Assembly: GCF_003702045.1 (NCBI RefSeq)
Contig: NZ_RBTP01000002.1
Location: forward strand, 30,264-94,263
Source of the DNA: Pseudomonas viridiflava
GTDB lineage: Bacteria; Pseudomonadota; Gammaproteobacteria; Pseudomonadales; Pseudomonadaceae
DNA length: 64,000 nt
Direction of reading: 5' to 3'
Of the stretch, positions 31,898 through 47,429 are shown in pieces. Made by a program: the position numbers and the translations under genes. How positions within the stretch are numbered: the first letter of the stretch is position 1; each line of letters starts with the position of its first letter. Under the pieces are notes generated by a model. The model did not search any database, was not told the origin of the DNA, and saw only the letters and a program-made list of their open reading frames with translations.

Positions 31898-32260
31898 TTA
31901 ACCGTCCTTCTCGATCTCACAGAGTAGTGGATGCTGGCTCTCCCTGGCGTATTGATTGACCTGCATTGCCTTGGTCTCGGCGATGTCGCGGGTAAACAAT
32001 CCGCAGACTGCCCGTCCCTCTGTATGGACGGCCAGCATGACCTTGGTAGCCAGCTCACGATTCAGGTTAAAAAACACCTCGAGCACTTCAACGACGAAAT
32101 CCATCGGGGTGTAGTCATCGTTAAATAAAACCACCTTGTACATCGGTGGCGCCTGCAGGGTCGGCTTGGCGTCCTGCACTGCGATGCCAGCCGAGTCGTC
32201 CTCGTGTGATTGCGGACCATCCTGATTGAATGTTAGTCGAATCTTGCTGAATGCATGCAT
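31898..32260 (-). CDS. clpS: ClpS, N-degron adaptor of ClpAP
   Basis: 120 residues with the ClpS core ([20 protein letters not shown], then [22 protein letters not shown]). The Asn-Asp and Met residues lining the N-degron pocket are recognisable. It recruits proteins with N-terminal Leu, Phe, Trp or Tyr. The start is ATG 32260. It is divergent from cspD. Confidence 0.95.
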   Translation of the reverse strand: MHAFSKIRLTFNQDGPQSHEDDSAGIAVQDAKPTLQAPPMYKVVLFNDDYTPMDFVVEVLEVFFNLNRELATKVMLAVHTEGRAVCGLFTRDIAETKAMQVNQYARESQHPLLCEIEKDG

Positions 32261-32482
32261 GGAAAGAAACGTTCATGGTAAAGGGCGGATTGAGCCTAAG
32301 TCGCGATCTGACCAGTTTTTAAATGGACTGCCGCATGACCTTGACTATCAGCTAAACGGTGTTACAAACAATAGAGCCCACATTGGGTAAAAAGGGTCCG
32401 CGCAGTCAATCAAAATTTTTTAGGTTAGGCGGATTGAGGTGGATGATACTCCAGACGGAGTCCTTTGCAGAGGGATATGGCT

Positions 32483-32752
32483 ATGCTTAGTGGTAAAGTC
32501 AAGTGGTTCAATAATGCAAAAGGCTATGGATTTATCCTTGCCGACGGCAGGGATGAAGATCTATTCGCCCATTATTCGGCTATTAACATGGATGGTTACA
32601 AAACTCTCAAAGCAGGCCAGCCGGTCAGCTTTGAGATTATCCAGGGTCCGAAAGGTCTGCATGCAGTGAACATAACCACAGTCATGGCGAGTGTCAGTGC
32701 CGCGACTGAGGGTTCGAATGCGACCCCGAAAGCTTCAAATGTGCCAGCCTAA
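32483..32752 (+). CDS. cspD: CspD, cold-shock-domain protein
   Basis: 89 residues: a cold-shock domain (MLSGKVKWFNNAKGYGFIL, then DLFAHYSAINMDGYKTLK) with RNP-like motifs KGYGFI and LFAHY, followed by an Ala/Ser/Thr-rich tail. CspD binds single-stranded DNA or RNA and inhibits replication in stationary phase in E. coli. AGAGGG ends eight bases before the ATG at 32483, so I chose it over the ATG at 32477 and the TTG at 32465. Confidence 0.93.
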   Translation: MLSGKVKWFNNAKGYGFILADGRDEDLFAHYSAINMDGYKTLKAGQPVSFEIIQGPKGLHAVNITTVMASVSAATEGSNATPKASNVPA

Positions 32753-32835
32753 GGCGAACCACCACAAACGCCAGCCATAGGATACGGCCGGTTCGGGCAC
32801 GCCTGAACCGACCGTTCTGGATAGCTGGACAGGGT

Positions 32836-33150
32836 TTACACATGCGCAATCAGCGCATCGCCGACTGCTGAAGAGGACAGCAACCTTGCTCCCTCTATAT
32901 CAAATGCTGAAAGTCATAGGTCACCGTTTTAGCGGAGATTGCGCCGTTGGTGCCCTTGATGATCAAGTCAGCTGATTCGACCTGCCCCCTCTGAAGCAAC
33001 ATCATCTCAGCCGACAGGATCGACGATCCCGGATTGGCCCGACCTTTCCAAACACAGCCAGCGCACCGGACACAGCCATACATACAGATTTGACCTCTGC
33101 GCAAGACGTCGTTCAGCGAGCCTATGCCTCCCACCACTGACGCCCGTAAC
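32836..33150 (-). pseudogene. icd: Decayed remnant of icd (homodimeric NADP isocitrate dehydrogenase)
   Basis: Reading the minus strand from about 33150, a fragment like the Icd segment GGGIRSLNVALRQQ appears (VVGGIGSLNDVLRR). It is followed after a frame change by NLYVWLCPVRW. It then jumps to the C-terminal region (ANPGSSILSAEMM, then SADLIIKGTNGAISAKTVTY). A two-base shift breaks the frame at about 32897, and the last residues (EGARLLSSSAVGDALIAHV) end at TAA 32836. About 200 central residues and the N-terminus are gone. The active monomeric idh lies next door. Family identity rests on remembered Icd sequence. Confidence 0.85.
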
Positions 33151-35739
<2,589 letters not shown>

Positions 35740-35775
35740 GAGGCAAATGGGCAGCGCCTCATGGCGCTACCCTGT

Positions 35776-35805
35776 AAAAGCCCCGGCCACGCGTCGGGGC
35801 TTTTT
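35776..35805 (+). terminator. Intrinsic terminator after idh
   Basis: A stem aaaagccccg/cggggctttt around a short loop with a T-tract, 36 bases after the idh stop. Confidence 0.85.
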
Positions 35806-35843
35806 GCTTTCAGTGATAGACCACTTCCCTTCAAGGAGCCTTT

Positions 35844-36290
35844 ATGGACTGGCAAGCTCACGTGACAGTCGCCACCATCGTCGAGGATCAGGGACGCTTC
35901 CTGTTCGTCGAAGAACTCAAGGGCGGACGCAAGGTGCTCAACCAGCCCGCCGGACATCTGGACCCCAATGAAAGCCTGCAGCGTGCGGCCATTCGCGAAA
36001 CACTCGAAGAAACCGGGTGGGACGTCGAGCTGACCAGTGTGACAGGGATCTACCTGTACACCGCACCCAGCAATGGCGTGACGTATCAGCGCATCTGTTT
36101 CGCCGCCAAGAGATTGCGCCACCATCCCGACTACGCGCTCGACGAAGGCATCGTAGGCCCGGTATGGCTGACACGAGAGCAATTACTGGCCGAACAGGAC
36201 CGCTGGCGCAGCGAACTGGTGTTGCGTTGCCTCGACGATTATTTGAACGCCGAACATTTCAGTCTCGACCTGCTGCGCGACAAGGCGTGA
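35844..36290 (+). CDS. nudJ: NudJ-type Nudix hydrolase
   Basis: 148 residues with a complete Nudix box, G-H-L-x5-E-x7-REt-x-EETGW (about residues 42-64). NudJ-type enzymes hydrolyse thiamine pyrophosphate and nucleoside di- or triphosphates. An AAGGAG site precedes the ATG by about six bases. It is followed by mnmA, as in other pseudomonads. Confidence 0.9.
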   Translation: MDWQAHVTVATIVEDQGRFLFVEELKGGRKVLNQPAGHLDPNESLQRAAIRETLEETGWDVELTSVTGIYLYTAPSNGVTYQRICFAAKRLRHHPDYALDEGIVGPVWLTREQLLAEQDRWRSELVLRCLDDYLNAEHFSLDLLRDKA

Positions 36291-36350
36291 GACTCGACGC
36301 CCTCAGCCTGATAGAATCGCGTCCTTTTCAAGGCCACCCATTGAATCCCC

Positions 36351-37481
36351 ATGCGTGATCCAGCCCCCTCGAACTCAGAAATGAAGCGCGTCATCGTCGG
36401 CATGTCCGGTGGCGTGGACTCTTCCGTTTCCGCCGTCCTGCTCATGGAGCAGGGTTATCAGGTGGAAGGCTTGTTCATGAAGAACTGGGAAGAAGACGAC
36501 GGAACGGAATATTGCACCGCCCGCGAAGACCTGGCGGACGCCCAGGCCGTGTGCGACAAGATCGGCATCAAATTGCACACAGCCAACTTTGCGGCCGAGT
36601 ACTGGGACAATGTGTTCGAACATTTCCTGGAAGAATACAAAGCCGGGCGCACCCCGAACCCGGACATCCTCTGCAACCGCGAAATCAAGTTCAAGGCGTT
36701 TCTCGACTACGCCCTGATGCTGGGTGCCGACCTGATCGCCACCGGCCACTACGTACGTCGCCGCGACATCGAGGGGCGCACGGAACTGCTCAAAGGACTG
36801 GACCCGAACAAGGACCAGAGCTATTTCCTGCATGCCGTGGGCGGCGAGCAGATCGCCAGAACGCTGTTCCCGGTCGGTGAGCTGGAAAAGCCTGAAGTGC
36901 GCGCCATCGCTGAGAAGCATGGCCTGGCGACAGCCAAGAAAAAGGATTCCACGGGGATCTGTTTCATTGGTGAGCGGCGCTTCACTGACTTTCTGCGTCA
37001 GTACCTCCCCGCCCAACCCGGCGAAATCAAAACGACCGAAGGTGAAGTCATCGGTCGCCACAGCGGCCTGATGTACCACACCATCGGTCAGCGCCAGGGC
37101 CTGGGCATCGGCGGCCTCAAAGACGCAAGCGATGATCCCTGGTATGTATTGGTCAAAGACCTGGAACACAACGAACTGATCGTCGGCCAAGGCAACGATC
37201 ATCCGTGGCTGTTCTCCCGGGCACTGGTTTCTTCAGAGATCTACTGGGTCAACCCCATCGACCTCAGCGGCCCGCGCAAACTGACCGCCAAGGTTCGTTA
37301 TCGTCAGGGTGACCAGCATTGCACGCTGGAAAAGACCGCCGACGGCTACCGCGCCATTTTCGATGAACCGCAGCGCGCAGTCACACCCGGTCAGTCCGTG
37401 GTGTTTTACGATGGCGAAATCTGCCTGGGCGGCGGCGTGATAGAAGTGGCCGAACCCTGGACCAGCAAGGACAAGCGTTGA
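36351..37481 (+). CDS. mnmA: MnmA, tRNA 2-thiouridylase
   Basis: 376 residues. PP-loop [12 protein letters not shown] (about residue 17), catalytic Cys in [12 protein letters not shown] and partner Cys in [12 protein letters not shown]. It thiolates U34 of Lys, Glu and Gln tRNAs with sulfur from TusE, also encoded here. The start at 36351 matches the family N-terminus (MRDPAPS); the Met at 36381 is an alternative. Confidence 0.96.
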   Translation: MRDPAPSNSEMKRVIVGMSGGVDSSVSAVLLMEQGYQVEGLFMKNWEEDDGTEYCTAREDLADAQAVCDKIGIKLHTANFAAEYWDNVFEHFLEEYKAGRTPNPDILCNREIKFKAFLDYALMLGADLIATGHYVRRRDIEGRTELLKGLDPNKDQSYFLHAVGGEQIARTLFPVGELEKPEVRAIAEKHGLATAKKKDSTGICFIGERRFTDFLRQYLPAQPGEIKTTEGEVIGRHSGLMYHTIGQRQGLGIGGLKDASDDPWYVLVKDLEHNELIVGQGNDHPWLFSRALVSSEIYWVNPIDLSGPRKLTAKVRYRQGDQHCTLEKTADGYRAIFDEPQRAVTPGQSVVFYDGEICLGGGVIEVAEPWTSKDKR

Positions 37482-38101
37482 TGACCCCGATTCAGGAACA
37501 ATTGATCGCCCTGGGTGGCGTATTCCAGGCGGCCGTACTGGTCGACAGGATTGCCAAGACCGGCCAGGTCAGCGAAGCAGCAATGAGCTGCATGATCGGC
37601 AGCCTGCTGATCGTTGACCCCAAGGACACCCTGGAGGTGTACGGCGGCGATGATCTGAACCTGCACGAGGGCTATCGCGCTATGGCCAGTGCTCTGGAGC
37701 GCGATCCTGCAACGCTGCAACGCGAACCACTGCGCTATGCCCTGTCGATGCTCGGTCTGGAGCGACAACTGGCCAAACGTGACGACATGCTGGAAGTGAT
37801 CGGCAAACGCATTCCGGTGATTCAGTCTCAGGCCGAACATTTTGGCGTGCCGCACGAGAATGTCATTGCCGCGACCGGCGCGCTGTATCAGGACACGTTG
37901 AGCACGTTGCGCCAGCGCATTCAGGTCCACGGCGACATGCGCAACCTGCAGCAACCTAACAACGCCTCGAAAATCCGCGCACTGCTATTGGCCGGCATAC
38001 GCTCGGCGCGGCTGTGGCGGCAAGTTGGCGGTCACCGCTGGCAACTGGTCTTCAATCGGCGCAAGCTATTGAAAGAACTCTATCCATTGCTGCACGGCTG
38101 A
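37481..38101 (+). CDS. hflD: HflD, high-frequency lysogenization protein homolog
   Basis: 206 residues of the HflD/YcfC family ([42 protein letters not shown]). It is a peripheral membrane protein; in E. coli it binds lambda CII. It is translationally coupled to mnmA (TGATG at 37479-37483), so the TTG at 37478 is not chosen. Confidence 0.92.
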   Translation: MTPIQEQLIALGGVFQAAVLVDRIAKTGQVSEAAMSCMIGSLLIVDPKDTLEVYGGDDLNLHEGYRAMASALERDPATLQREPLRYALSMLGLERQLAKRDDMLEVIGKRIPVIQSQAEHFGVPHENVIAATGALYQDTLSTLRQRIQVHGDMRNLQQPNNASKIRALLLAGIRSARLWRQVGGHRWQLVFNRRKLLKELYPLLHG

Positions 38102-38119
38102 TCCGTTGCGCAGCAATGA

Positions 38120-39604
<1,485 letters not shown>

Positions 39605-39624
39605 CACGCAAGACAATTTGCACA

Positions 39625-39648
39625 CGCCCGGCTGTGCCGGGCGTTTTC
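39625..39648 (+). terminator. Intrinsic terminator after purB
   Basis: A stem cgcccggc/gccgggcg with loop tgt followed by ttttc, 20 bases after the purB stop. Confidence 0.8.
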
Positions 39649-39665
39649 ATTTCAAGGGCTTACAC

Positions 39666-40832
39666 ATGAATCCTGATATTCCTCTTCAACTTCTGGGCGG
39701 CATCAGCGCACGCGTTTTCCTGCGTGACTACTGGCAGAAAAAGCCACTGCTGATCCGTCAGGCTTTGCCAGACTTCCAGAGCCCGATCGACGCAGACGAG
39801 CTGGCTGGCCTGGCCCTTGAAGAAGAGGTCGAGTCGAGACTGGTCATCGAAAACGGCGAGCGCCCCTGGGAGCTGCGTCGCGGCCCGTTCGCCGAAGACG
39901 AATTCAGCAAGCTGCCCGAGCGTGAGTGGACCCTACTGGTCCAGGCGGTCGATCAGTTCGTGCCGGAAGTGGGAGAACTGCTGGAAAATTTCCGCTTTCT
40001 GCCAAGCTGGCGCATCGACGATGTGATGATCAGCTATGCCGCTCCGGGCGGAAGCGTTGGCCCGCACTTCGACAACTATGACGTGTTCCTGCTGCAGGGC
40101 CACGGCAAGCGCCACTGGCAGATCGGCCAGATGTGCGACGCCGATACAGCGCTGCTGGAACACGCGGACCTGCGCATCCTTGCCGATTTCGAGGCGACTG
40201 AAGAATGGACCCTGGAGCCGGGCGACATGCTTTACCTGCCGCCTCGCCTTGCCCATTGCGGCGTGGCCGTGGATGACTGCCTGACTTACTCGGTGGGTTT
40301 CCGCGCACCGAGCGCAGCCGAGGTGTTGACCCACTTCACCGATTTCCTCAGCCAGTTCATCACTGACGAAGAGCGCTACACCGACGCCGACGCGCAGCCG
40401 GTCAGCGATCCACACCAGATCCAGCGCGACGCACTCGACCGCCTCAAGGCCCTGCTTGCTGAGCACATGGGCGATGAACGCCTGCTGCTGACCTGGTTCG
40501 GCCAGTTCATGACCGAGCCACGCTACCCGGAACTGGTGACCGGCCCGGAACTGGCTGAAGAAGAATTGCTCGACAGCCTGGGACAGGGCGCGGTGCTGAT
40601 TCGCAACCCGAGCGCACGTCTTGCCTGGTCGGAAGTGGATGATGATCTGCTACTGTTTGCCAGTGGCCAAAGCCGCCTGCTGCCCGGCAGTCTGCGCGAT
40701 CTGCTGAAACTGATCTGCGCCGCCGATGCACTGCACAGTGAAAACCTCGGCCAATGGTTGGCCGATGATGAGGGACGCAATTTGCTTTGCGAACTCGTAA
40801 AACAAGGAAGCCTGGGATTTGCCGATGAATAA
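39666..40832 (+). CDS. roxA: RoxA/YcfD, ribosomal protein L16 arginine hydroxylase (JmjC cupin)
   Basis: 388 residues, 2-oxoglutarate/Fe(II) oxygenase. The metal triad HxD...H is visible in VGPHFDNYDVFLLQG and LAHCGVAVDD. A winged-helix C-terminal region follows. The E. coli homologue hydroxylates Arg81 of L16. The ATG at 39666 follows the purB terminator. It overlaps the next gene by eight bases, suggesting one transcript. Confidence 0.93.
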   Translation: MNPDIPLQLLGGISARVFLRDYWQKKPLLIRQALPDFQSPIDADELAGLALEEEVESRLVIENGERPWELRRGPFAEDEFSKLPEREWTLLVQAVDQFVPEVGELLENFRFLPSWRIDDVMISYAAPGGSVGPHFDNYDVFLLQGHGKRHWQIGQMCDADTALLEHADLRILADFEATEEWTLEPGDMLYLPPRLAHCGVAVDDCLTYSVGFRAPSAAEVLTHFTDFLSQFITDEERYTDADAQPVSDPHQIQRDALDRLKALLAEHMGDERLLLTWFGQFMTEPRYPELVTGPELAEEELLDSLGQGAVLIRNPSARLAWSEVDDDLLLFASGQSRLLPGSLRDLLKLICAADALHSENLGQWLADDEGRNLLCELVKQGSLGFADE

Positions 40833-41247
40833 AACCACCGTATCCGTTGCAGACTGGCAGAAGAACAACGCCGATATCCGGCGTATTCGGGACGCCGTCT
40901 TCATTGCCGAACAATCGGTACCGCCTGAACTGGAATGGGATTCGGAGGACATGGATGCCGTCCACTTCCTGGCTTATGAAGGCGACTACCCAATCGGCAC
41001 TGCCCGCCTGCTTCTGGATGGTGAAATTGGTCGTCTGTCGGTCCTCAAAGACTGGCGCGGCATGAAGGTCGGGGAGGCATTGCTGACGATGATCATCGCC
41101 GAGGCCGAGAAACGCGGCCTGAAAAAGCAGAAACTCAGCGCTCAGGTTCAGGCCATCGCGTTTTATGAGCGTTTTGGCTTTACCGTAGTAAGCGAGGAGT
41201 TCCTTGAGGCCGGATTGCCCCATGTGGACATGATTCGCCAAGTCTGA
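40825..41247 (+). CDS. GNAT-family N-acetyltransferase
   Basis: 140 residues with a GNAT core (IGTARLLLDGEIGRLSVL, then RGMKVGEALLTMIIAEAEKRG as the acetyl-CoA loop, then FYERFGFTVV). The substrate is unknown. It overlaps the end of roxA, so the two are probably co-expressed. The ATG at 40825 is preferred to the TTG at 40819. Confidence 0.88.
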   Translation: MNKTTVSVADWQKNNADIRRIRDAVFIAEQSVPPELEWDSEDMDAVHFLAYEGDYPIGTARLLLDGEIGRLSVLKDWRGMKVGEALLTMIIAEAEKRGLKKQKLSAQVQAIAFYERFGFTVVSEEFLEAGLPHVDMIRQV

Positions 41248-41256
41248 AATAACGCT

Positions 41257-41283
41257 ATGTAGGGGCCTTTAAAGGCACTACAT
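41257..41283. repeat. Hairpin downstream of the GNAT gene
   Basis: An inverted repeat with arms atgtag and ctacat around the self-complementary core gcctttaaaggc. It may act as a terminator, although no T-tract follows. Its arms resemble those of the hairpin at 42239-42266. Confidence 0.6.
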
Positions 41284-41439
41284 AAACATGACGCCCCGTC
41301 ATTACGCTCCGCATGACTATGCTTGAGTACAAATGTCGGGGCGTTTTGCTACCTGGCCGTTCAGCTTGTCCGCCACAGGCCGACAACATGGCAAACTCGT
41401 GTTTCACGCACTTCTGTTTCATTTATGCGGAGATTGGAC

Positions 41440-42171
41440 ATGTCAGGACGTACCCTGCTCGCCTCACTGTTGATTGTCTTCAGCGCCTGCACACTGGCAG
41501 CCACAGAAATCGTACCGCTCAATTATCGAACCAGCGCGGACCTGCTGCCTGTTGCCAAGTCATTCCTGGGTCAGGATGGCACAGTCACTGCCTACGGAAA
41601 TCAGCTGGTCATTAACGCAGAATCGCGCAAAATCGAAGAACTTCGCACGCTGATTTCACAGCTCGACACTGCACCCAAGAGGCTTCTCATCAGCGTAGAC
41701 ACCAGCGAAAACGCCTCCCGCAGCGCTAACGGGTCTCGGGTCATCAACTACGGCACCGTCAGCCGCGAAGGTGGCGTGCAGCAGATTCAAGCCAGCGAAG
41801 GCACGCCTGCGCTGATCCAGGTCGGTCAAAGCGTGCCGCTGACCACCTCATCGACCGATTCCTACGGTTATGCGCAGAGCAACACCGAATACCGCAACGT
41901 GACCCAAGGCTTCTACGTGACCGCCAGCGTCACAGGCGACAACGTGCACCTGAACATCAGCACCAATCGCGACCGGATGAGTCAGGAACGCCCAGACGCC
42001 ATCAAGGTACAAAGTACCGACAGCCAGGTCAGCGGTCGGCTGGGTGAATGGATCACACTGGCCAGCAGCAGCGACCAATCGATGGCCGACCAGAACGGTG
42101 CTGCTCAGCGCTATTCGACCCAGGGTCGAGATGACATGGTACTGCGCGTTATGGTGCAAACCCTCGAATAG
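41440..42171 (+). CDS. Secretin_N/NolW-like periplasmic protein
   Basis: 243 residues with a signal peptide (GRTLLASLLIVFSACTLAAT). The N-terminal domain reads like the short secretin domain (IVPLNYRTSADLLPVAKSFL, then VTAYGNQLVINAESRKIEEL, LISQLDTAPKRLLISVD). A beta-rich second part follows. No full secretin pore is present and no type II or III genes are near. Family members of this kind are conserved hypotheticals in pseudomonads. ggag precedes the ATG at 41440, so longer starts (41323, 41425) are less likely. Confidence 0.82.
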   Translation: MSGRTLLASLLIVFSACTLAATEIVPLNYRTSADLLPVAKSFLGQDGTVTAYGNQLVINAESRKIEELRTLISQLDTAPKRLLISVDTSENASRSANGSRVINYGTVSREGGVQQIQASEGTPALIQVGQSVPLTTSSTDSYGYAQSNTEYRNVTQGFYVTASVTGDNVHLNISTNRDRMSQERPDAIKVQSTDSQVSGRLGEWITLASSSDQSMADQNGAAQRYSTQGRDDMVLRVMVQTLE

Positions 42172-42238
42172 CCTGCGCATGCCTGAAACCCAATACCTGC
42201 GGGGCTTTTAATGACCAGCCAGTCGCTTCCAAGCAGAT

Positions 42239-42266
42239 ATGTAGTGATTTATAAAAAGCACTACAA
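42239..42266. repeat. Hairpin downstream of the secretin-like gene
   Basis: Arms tgtagtg and cactaca around an A/T-rich 12-base loop. The right arm shares gcactaca with the hairpin at 41257-41283, so the two may be copies of a short repeat flanking one gene. Confidence 0.55.
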
Positions 42267-42288
42267 AACGTTTGACGGGTCAAAAATC

Positions 42289-42308
42289 GCGAGGCATGAT
42301 TGCCTCGC
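42289..42308. repeat. 8-bp stem hairpin
   Basis: gcgaggca-tgat-tgcctcgc, a perfect stem with a four-base loop. It has REP-like or terminator-like character, but no T-tract follows on the plus strand; five A residues precede it, which would form a T-tract for minus-strand transcription. Confidence 0.6.
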
Positions 42309-42696
42309 TCCCGCTGATCAGAGGCCCTGAAAAGCCTTCGAATCGCCGCTCTGACTCACCCACTAGAGCCGGTTCGTGTCCGCACCGCCCACAAGGCAGT
42401 TTGACGAGGTTGCGACTGGAACGAAGTTGTCCCGAGGGACGGAAGCGTAAACGGTAACCCGGCAAGGCTTTTGGTGACGCACAACGGCATCCACGAGCCA
42501 GACTGTCCACTTGACTGAGTCATGTCCGGTACCTGCTCTTCCCTTGAGCCATCGTTCATCCATCGTAATCCTTTAAAACCGCGGCCTAATGCAAGGTCTC
42601 GTATCAGCGAGCAGCCATTTACCGTGCCTTCGATAAACAGGGCGTTTTGGCGGAGCAGGACTTTCCAACAAGACCTACTTCTAGAGGTTTATCTTC

Positions 42697-44022
42697 ATGG
42701 CACTGACACGCGAACAACAAATAGCGGCTCTCGAAAAAGACTGGGCTGAAAATCCGCGCTGGAAACAGGTGACCCGTACTTATTCCGCCGCAGATGTGGT
42801 CCGCTTGCGTGGCTCGGTTCAACCGGAACACACCCTCGCAAAAATGGGCGCTGACAAGCTGTGGAATCTGGTCACGCAAGGTGCCAAGCCTTCTTTCCGG
42901 CCGGACAAGGACTTCGTCAACTGCATGGGGGCCCTGACGGGCGGTCAGGCGGTTCAACAAGTCAAGGCAGGCATTCAGGCGATCTACCTCTCGGGCTGGC
43001 AGGTGGCCGCCGACAACAACTCTGCTGAATCCATGTACCCGGATCAGTCCCTGTACCCTGTCGACTCCGTACCGACCGTGGTCAAACGCATCAACAACTC
43101 ATTCCGCCGTGCCGACCAGATTCAGTGGAAAGCTGGCAAGAATCCCGGCGATGAAGGCTATATCGATTACTTCGCCCCCATTGTGGCTGACGCAGAAGCC
43201 GGTTTCGGTGGTGTGCTGAACGCCTACGAACTGATGAAGAGCATGATCGAGGCCGGTGCTGCCGGTGTGCATTTCGAAGACCAGTTGGCTTCCGTGAAAA
43301 AATGCGGCCATATGGGGGGCAAGGTATTGGTGCCGACCCAGGAAGCCATTCAAAAGCTGGTAGCCGCCCGCTTGGCTGCCGACGTCGCAGGCGTGCCTAC
43401 CATCATTCTGGCCCGCACCGACGCCAACGCGGCAGACCTTCTGACCTCGGATTGCGACCCTTACGACAAACAATTCGTGACCGGTCAGCGCACCCCGGAA
43501 GGTTTCTACAAAGTCCGTGCTGGCCTGGATCAGGCGATCTCCCGCGGCCTGGCCTACGCACCCTATGCAGATTTGATCTGGTGCGAGACTGCCAAGCCAG
43601 ACCTGGATGAAGCACGCCGGTTTGCCGAAGCCATCAAAAAGGAATACCCGGACCAGTTGCTGTCCTACAACTGCTCGCCCTCCTTCAACTGGAAGAAGAA
43701 CCTGGACGACGCGACCATCGCGAAATTTCAGCGCGAGCTGTCAGCGATGGGCTACAAGCATCAGTTCATTACGCTGGCGGGCATCCACAACATGTGGCAC
43801 AGCATGTTCAACCTGGCACACGACTACGCCCGTAACGACATGACCGCCTACGTGAAACTGCAAGAGCAGGAGTTCGCTGACGCGGCCAAAGGCTACACCT
43901 TCGTGGCCCACCAACAGGAAGTGGGCACAGGCTACTTCGACGACATGACCACCGTGATTCAGGGCGGTGTGTCTTCGGTCACGGCACTGACCGGCTCAAC
44001 TGAAGAAGAACAGTTTCACTGA
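42697..44022 (+). CDS. aceA: AceA, isocitrate lyase
   Basis: 441 residues, of the shorter ICL type. The catalytic loop has [17 protein letters not shown] with the active-site Cys (about residue 203). The metal-binding region has [10 protein letters not shown], and the tail contains [11 protein letters not shown]. It cleaves isocitrate to glyoxylate and succinate in the glyoxylate bypass. It competes with Idh encoded in this window. A conserved sAxxxQ-type start [16 protein letters not shown] supports the ATG. Confidence 0.97.
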   Translation: MALTREQQIAALEKDWAENPRWKQVTRTYSAADVVRLRGSVQPEHTLAKMGADKLWNLVTQGAKPSFRPDKDFVNCMGALTGGQAVQQVKAGIQAIYLSGWQVAADNNSAESMYPDQSLYPVDSVPTVVKRINNSFRRADQIQWKAGKNPGDEGYIDYFAPIVADAEAGFGGVLNAYELMKSMIEAGAAGVHFEDQLASVKKCGHMGGKVLVPTQEAIQKLVAARLAADVAGVPTIILARTDANAADLLTSDCDPYDKQFVTGQRTPEGFYKVRAGLDQAISRGLAYAPYADLIWCETAKPDLDEARRFAEAIKKEYPDQLLSYNCSPSFNWKKNLDDATIAKFQRELSAMGYKHQFITLAGIHNMWHSMFNLAHDYARNDMTAYVKLQEQEFADAAKGYTFVAHQQEVGTGYFDDMTTVIQGGVSSVTALTGSTEEEQFH

Positions 44023-44043
44023 TCCGACCCACGACGCATGATT

Positions 44044-44071
44044 AAAAAGCCGCCCATCAGGGCGGTTTTTT
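44044..44071 (+). terminator. Intrinsic terminator after aceA
   Basis: A stem aaaaagccgccc/gggcggtttttt with loop atca, 21 bases after the aceA stop. Confidence 0.9.
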
Positions 44072-44472
44072 ATTCCCACTGATGGATGCGAAATATTGAT
44101 GTCGGACAATGTAAGGCCCGGCGCGCAATGCGATAAACCCGCAAACTTTTAATCCAGTCATGGCGTCACTATGGCAGGTTGAACTAACCCAACCACTCAA
44201 ATGATATCAATTATCATTCAAATTGCGTTTCATTCAATTTCGAGCGGTTGATACATAATCGCTGAAAAGCGCTGTAACGCCCGGCCGGCAGGCCTTACGG
44301 GCCTATCGAGGCCTTATAGCCGATTGATTCGTTGAATAAATTTGATGTAGAAAATTTACTTGCCAACTGTTTGCACATAAAATCATTGCGTTGACCGCAC
44401 TGCGACATTTGGTCACTGCCTCGACTCTTTATCAAGCACAGAGACCTTTGCTCTCTAACAAGGACTGCCAGC
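44072..44472. other. nuo operon promoter region
   Basis: About 400 bases, AT-rich in the middle, with a Fur-box-like palindrome at 44200-44218. No gene is seen. It must contain the promoter of the nuo operon. Confidence 0.5.
44200..44218. promoter_or_regulatory. Fur-box-like palindrome upstream of nuoA
   Basis: aatgata-tcaat-tatcatt has perfect 7-bp arms. The inner 15 bases fit the Fur 7-1-7 consensus (TGATAAT-n-ATTATCA) at 13 of 15 positions, with the right half complete. Iron control of the Fe-S-rich complex I would be sensible, but the site is about 255 bases before nuoA. Confidence 0.45.
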
Positions 44473-44886
44473 ATGCCCGAATCGACAGGATTGATTGCCC
44501 ACAACTGGGGCTTCGCCATTTTCCTTTTGGGTGTTGTCGGTCTTTGCGCCTTCATGCTCGGTCTCTCCAGCCTGCTCGGAAGCAAGGCCTGGGGCCGTAG
44601 CAAGAACGAACCTTTCGAATCCGGCATGCTGCCCACCGGCAGCGCACGCCTGCGCCTCTCCGCTAAATTCTATCTGGTCGCGATGCTTTTCGTGATCTTT
44701 GACATTGAAGCCCTTTTTCTCTTTGCCTGGTCTGTGTCCGTCCGCGAAAGCGGCTGGACCGGATTCGTCGAAGCTCTCGTTTTCATAGCAATTCTGTTGG
44801 CAGGTCTTGTCTACCTATGGCGGGTTGGAGCCCTTGACTGGGCTCCTGAAGGCCGTCGTAATCGGCAAGCGAAGCTGAAACAATGA
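44473..44886 (+). CDS. nuoA: NuoA, complex I membrane subunit
   Basis: 137 residues with three membrane helices ([54 protein letters not shown]). The conserved loop [12 protein letters not shown] is present. It forms part of the quinone-site junction. First gene of the nuo operon. Confidence 0.95.
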
Positions 44887-44896
44887 GGCTTTGGCG

Positions 44897-45571
44897 ATGC
44901 AATATAATCTTACAAGGATCGACCCGGATGCTCCTAACGAGCAGTACCCCATCGGCAAACGGGAAACCGTTTCCGATCCGTTAGAAGATCAAGTCCACAA
45001 AAATATTTTCATGGGCAAGCTTGAAGACGTGCTGAACGGTGCGGTCAACTGGGGACGTAAGAACTCCCTGTGGCCCTACAACTTCGGCCTGTCGTGCTGC
45101 TACGTGGAAATGACCACCGCCTTCACGGCTCCTCACGATATCGCGCGCTTTGGCGCCGAGGTTATCCGGGCTTCGCCACGTCAGGCGGACTTCATGGTAA
45201 TCGCCGGTACGCCGTTCCTGAAGATGGCCCCCATCATCCAGCGTCTTTATGAACAGATGCTTGAGCCGAAGTGGGTTATCTCGATGGGCGCCTGTGCCAA
45301 CTCCGGTGGCATGTACGACATCTACTCTGTGGTTCAGGGCGTGGACAAATTCCTCCCCGTGGATGTTTACGTGCCCGGCTGCCCGCCCCGCCCCGAGGCA
45401 TTCCTGCAAGGCCTGATGCTGTTGCAGGAATCCATCGGCCAGGAGCGTCGCCCACTTTCCTGGGTCGTCGGTGATCAAGGCGTCTATCGCGCCGACATGC
45501 CGTCGCAAAAGGAACAGCGCCGCGAACAGCGTATTCAGGTCACCAACCTGCGCAGCCCCGACGAAGTCTGA
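44897..45571 (+). CDS. nuoB: NuoB, complex I N2 iron-sulfur subunit
   Basis: 224 residues. N2 cluster ligands are in [20 protein letters not shown] and [10 protein letters not shown]. It carries the last electron step to ubiquinone. I use the ATG at 44897 rather than the TTG at 44891. It lies 10 bases after nuoA. Confidence 0.96.
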   Translation: MQYNLTRIDPDAPNEQYPIGKRETVSDPLEDQVHKNIFMGKLEDVLNGAVNWGRKNSLWPYNFGLSCCYVEMTTAFTAPHDIARFGAEVIRASPRQADFMVIAGTPFLKMAPIIQRLYEQMLEPKWVISMGACANSGGMYDIYSVVQGVDKFLPVDVYVPGCPPRPEAFLQGLMLLQESIGQERRPLSWVVGDQGVYRADMPSQKEQRREQRIQVTNLRSPDEV

Positions 45572-45636
45572 TCCAGCCCGTTCTTCTTATAAAAAAGACA
45601 AGAACCGGGGTTGATTCTGTACGTTGACCGAAGTGA

Positions 45637-47427
<1,791 letters not shown>

Positions 47428-47429
47428 GC

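Larger units (their letters stand above)
42172..42696. other. aceA upstream region with hairpins, possible long leader or small RNA
   Basis: About 525 bases without a protein gene. It contains two hairpins (42239-42266 and 42289-42308), then a GC-balanced stretch (about 42,350-42,480) with small stems such as gtcc-cgag-ggac. Overlapping minus-strand frames here are probably spurious. An untranslated leader of aceA or an independent small RNA is possible. Confidence 0.4.

Noticed and set aside
42356..42563. Overlapping minus-strand frames of 66-76 residues upstream of aceA
   Set aside because: Three frames overlap in the same stretch without ribosome sites or family signals, so none is convincing.
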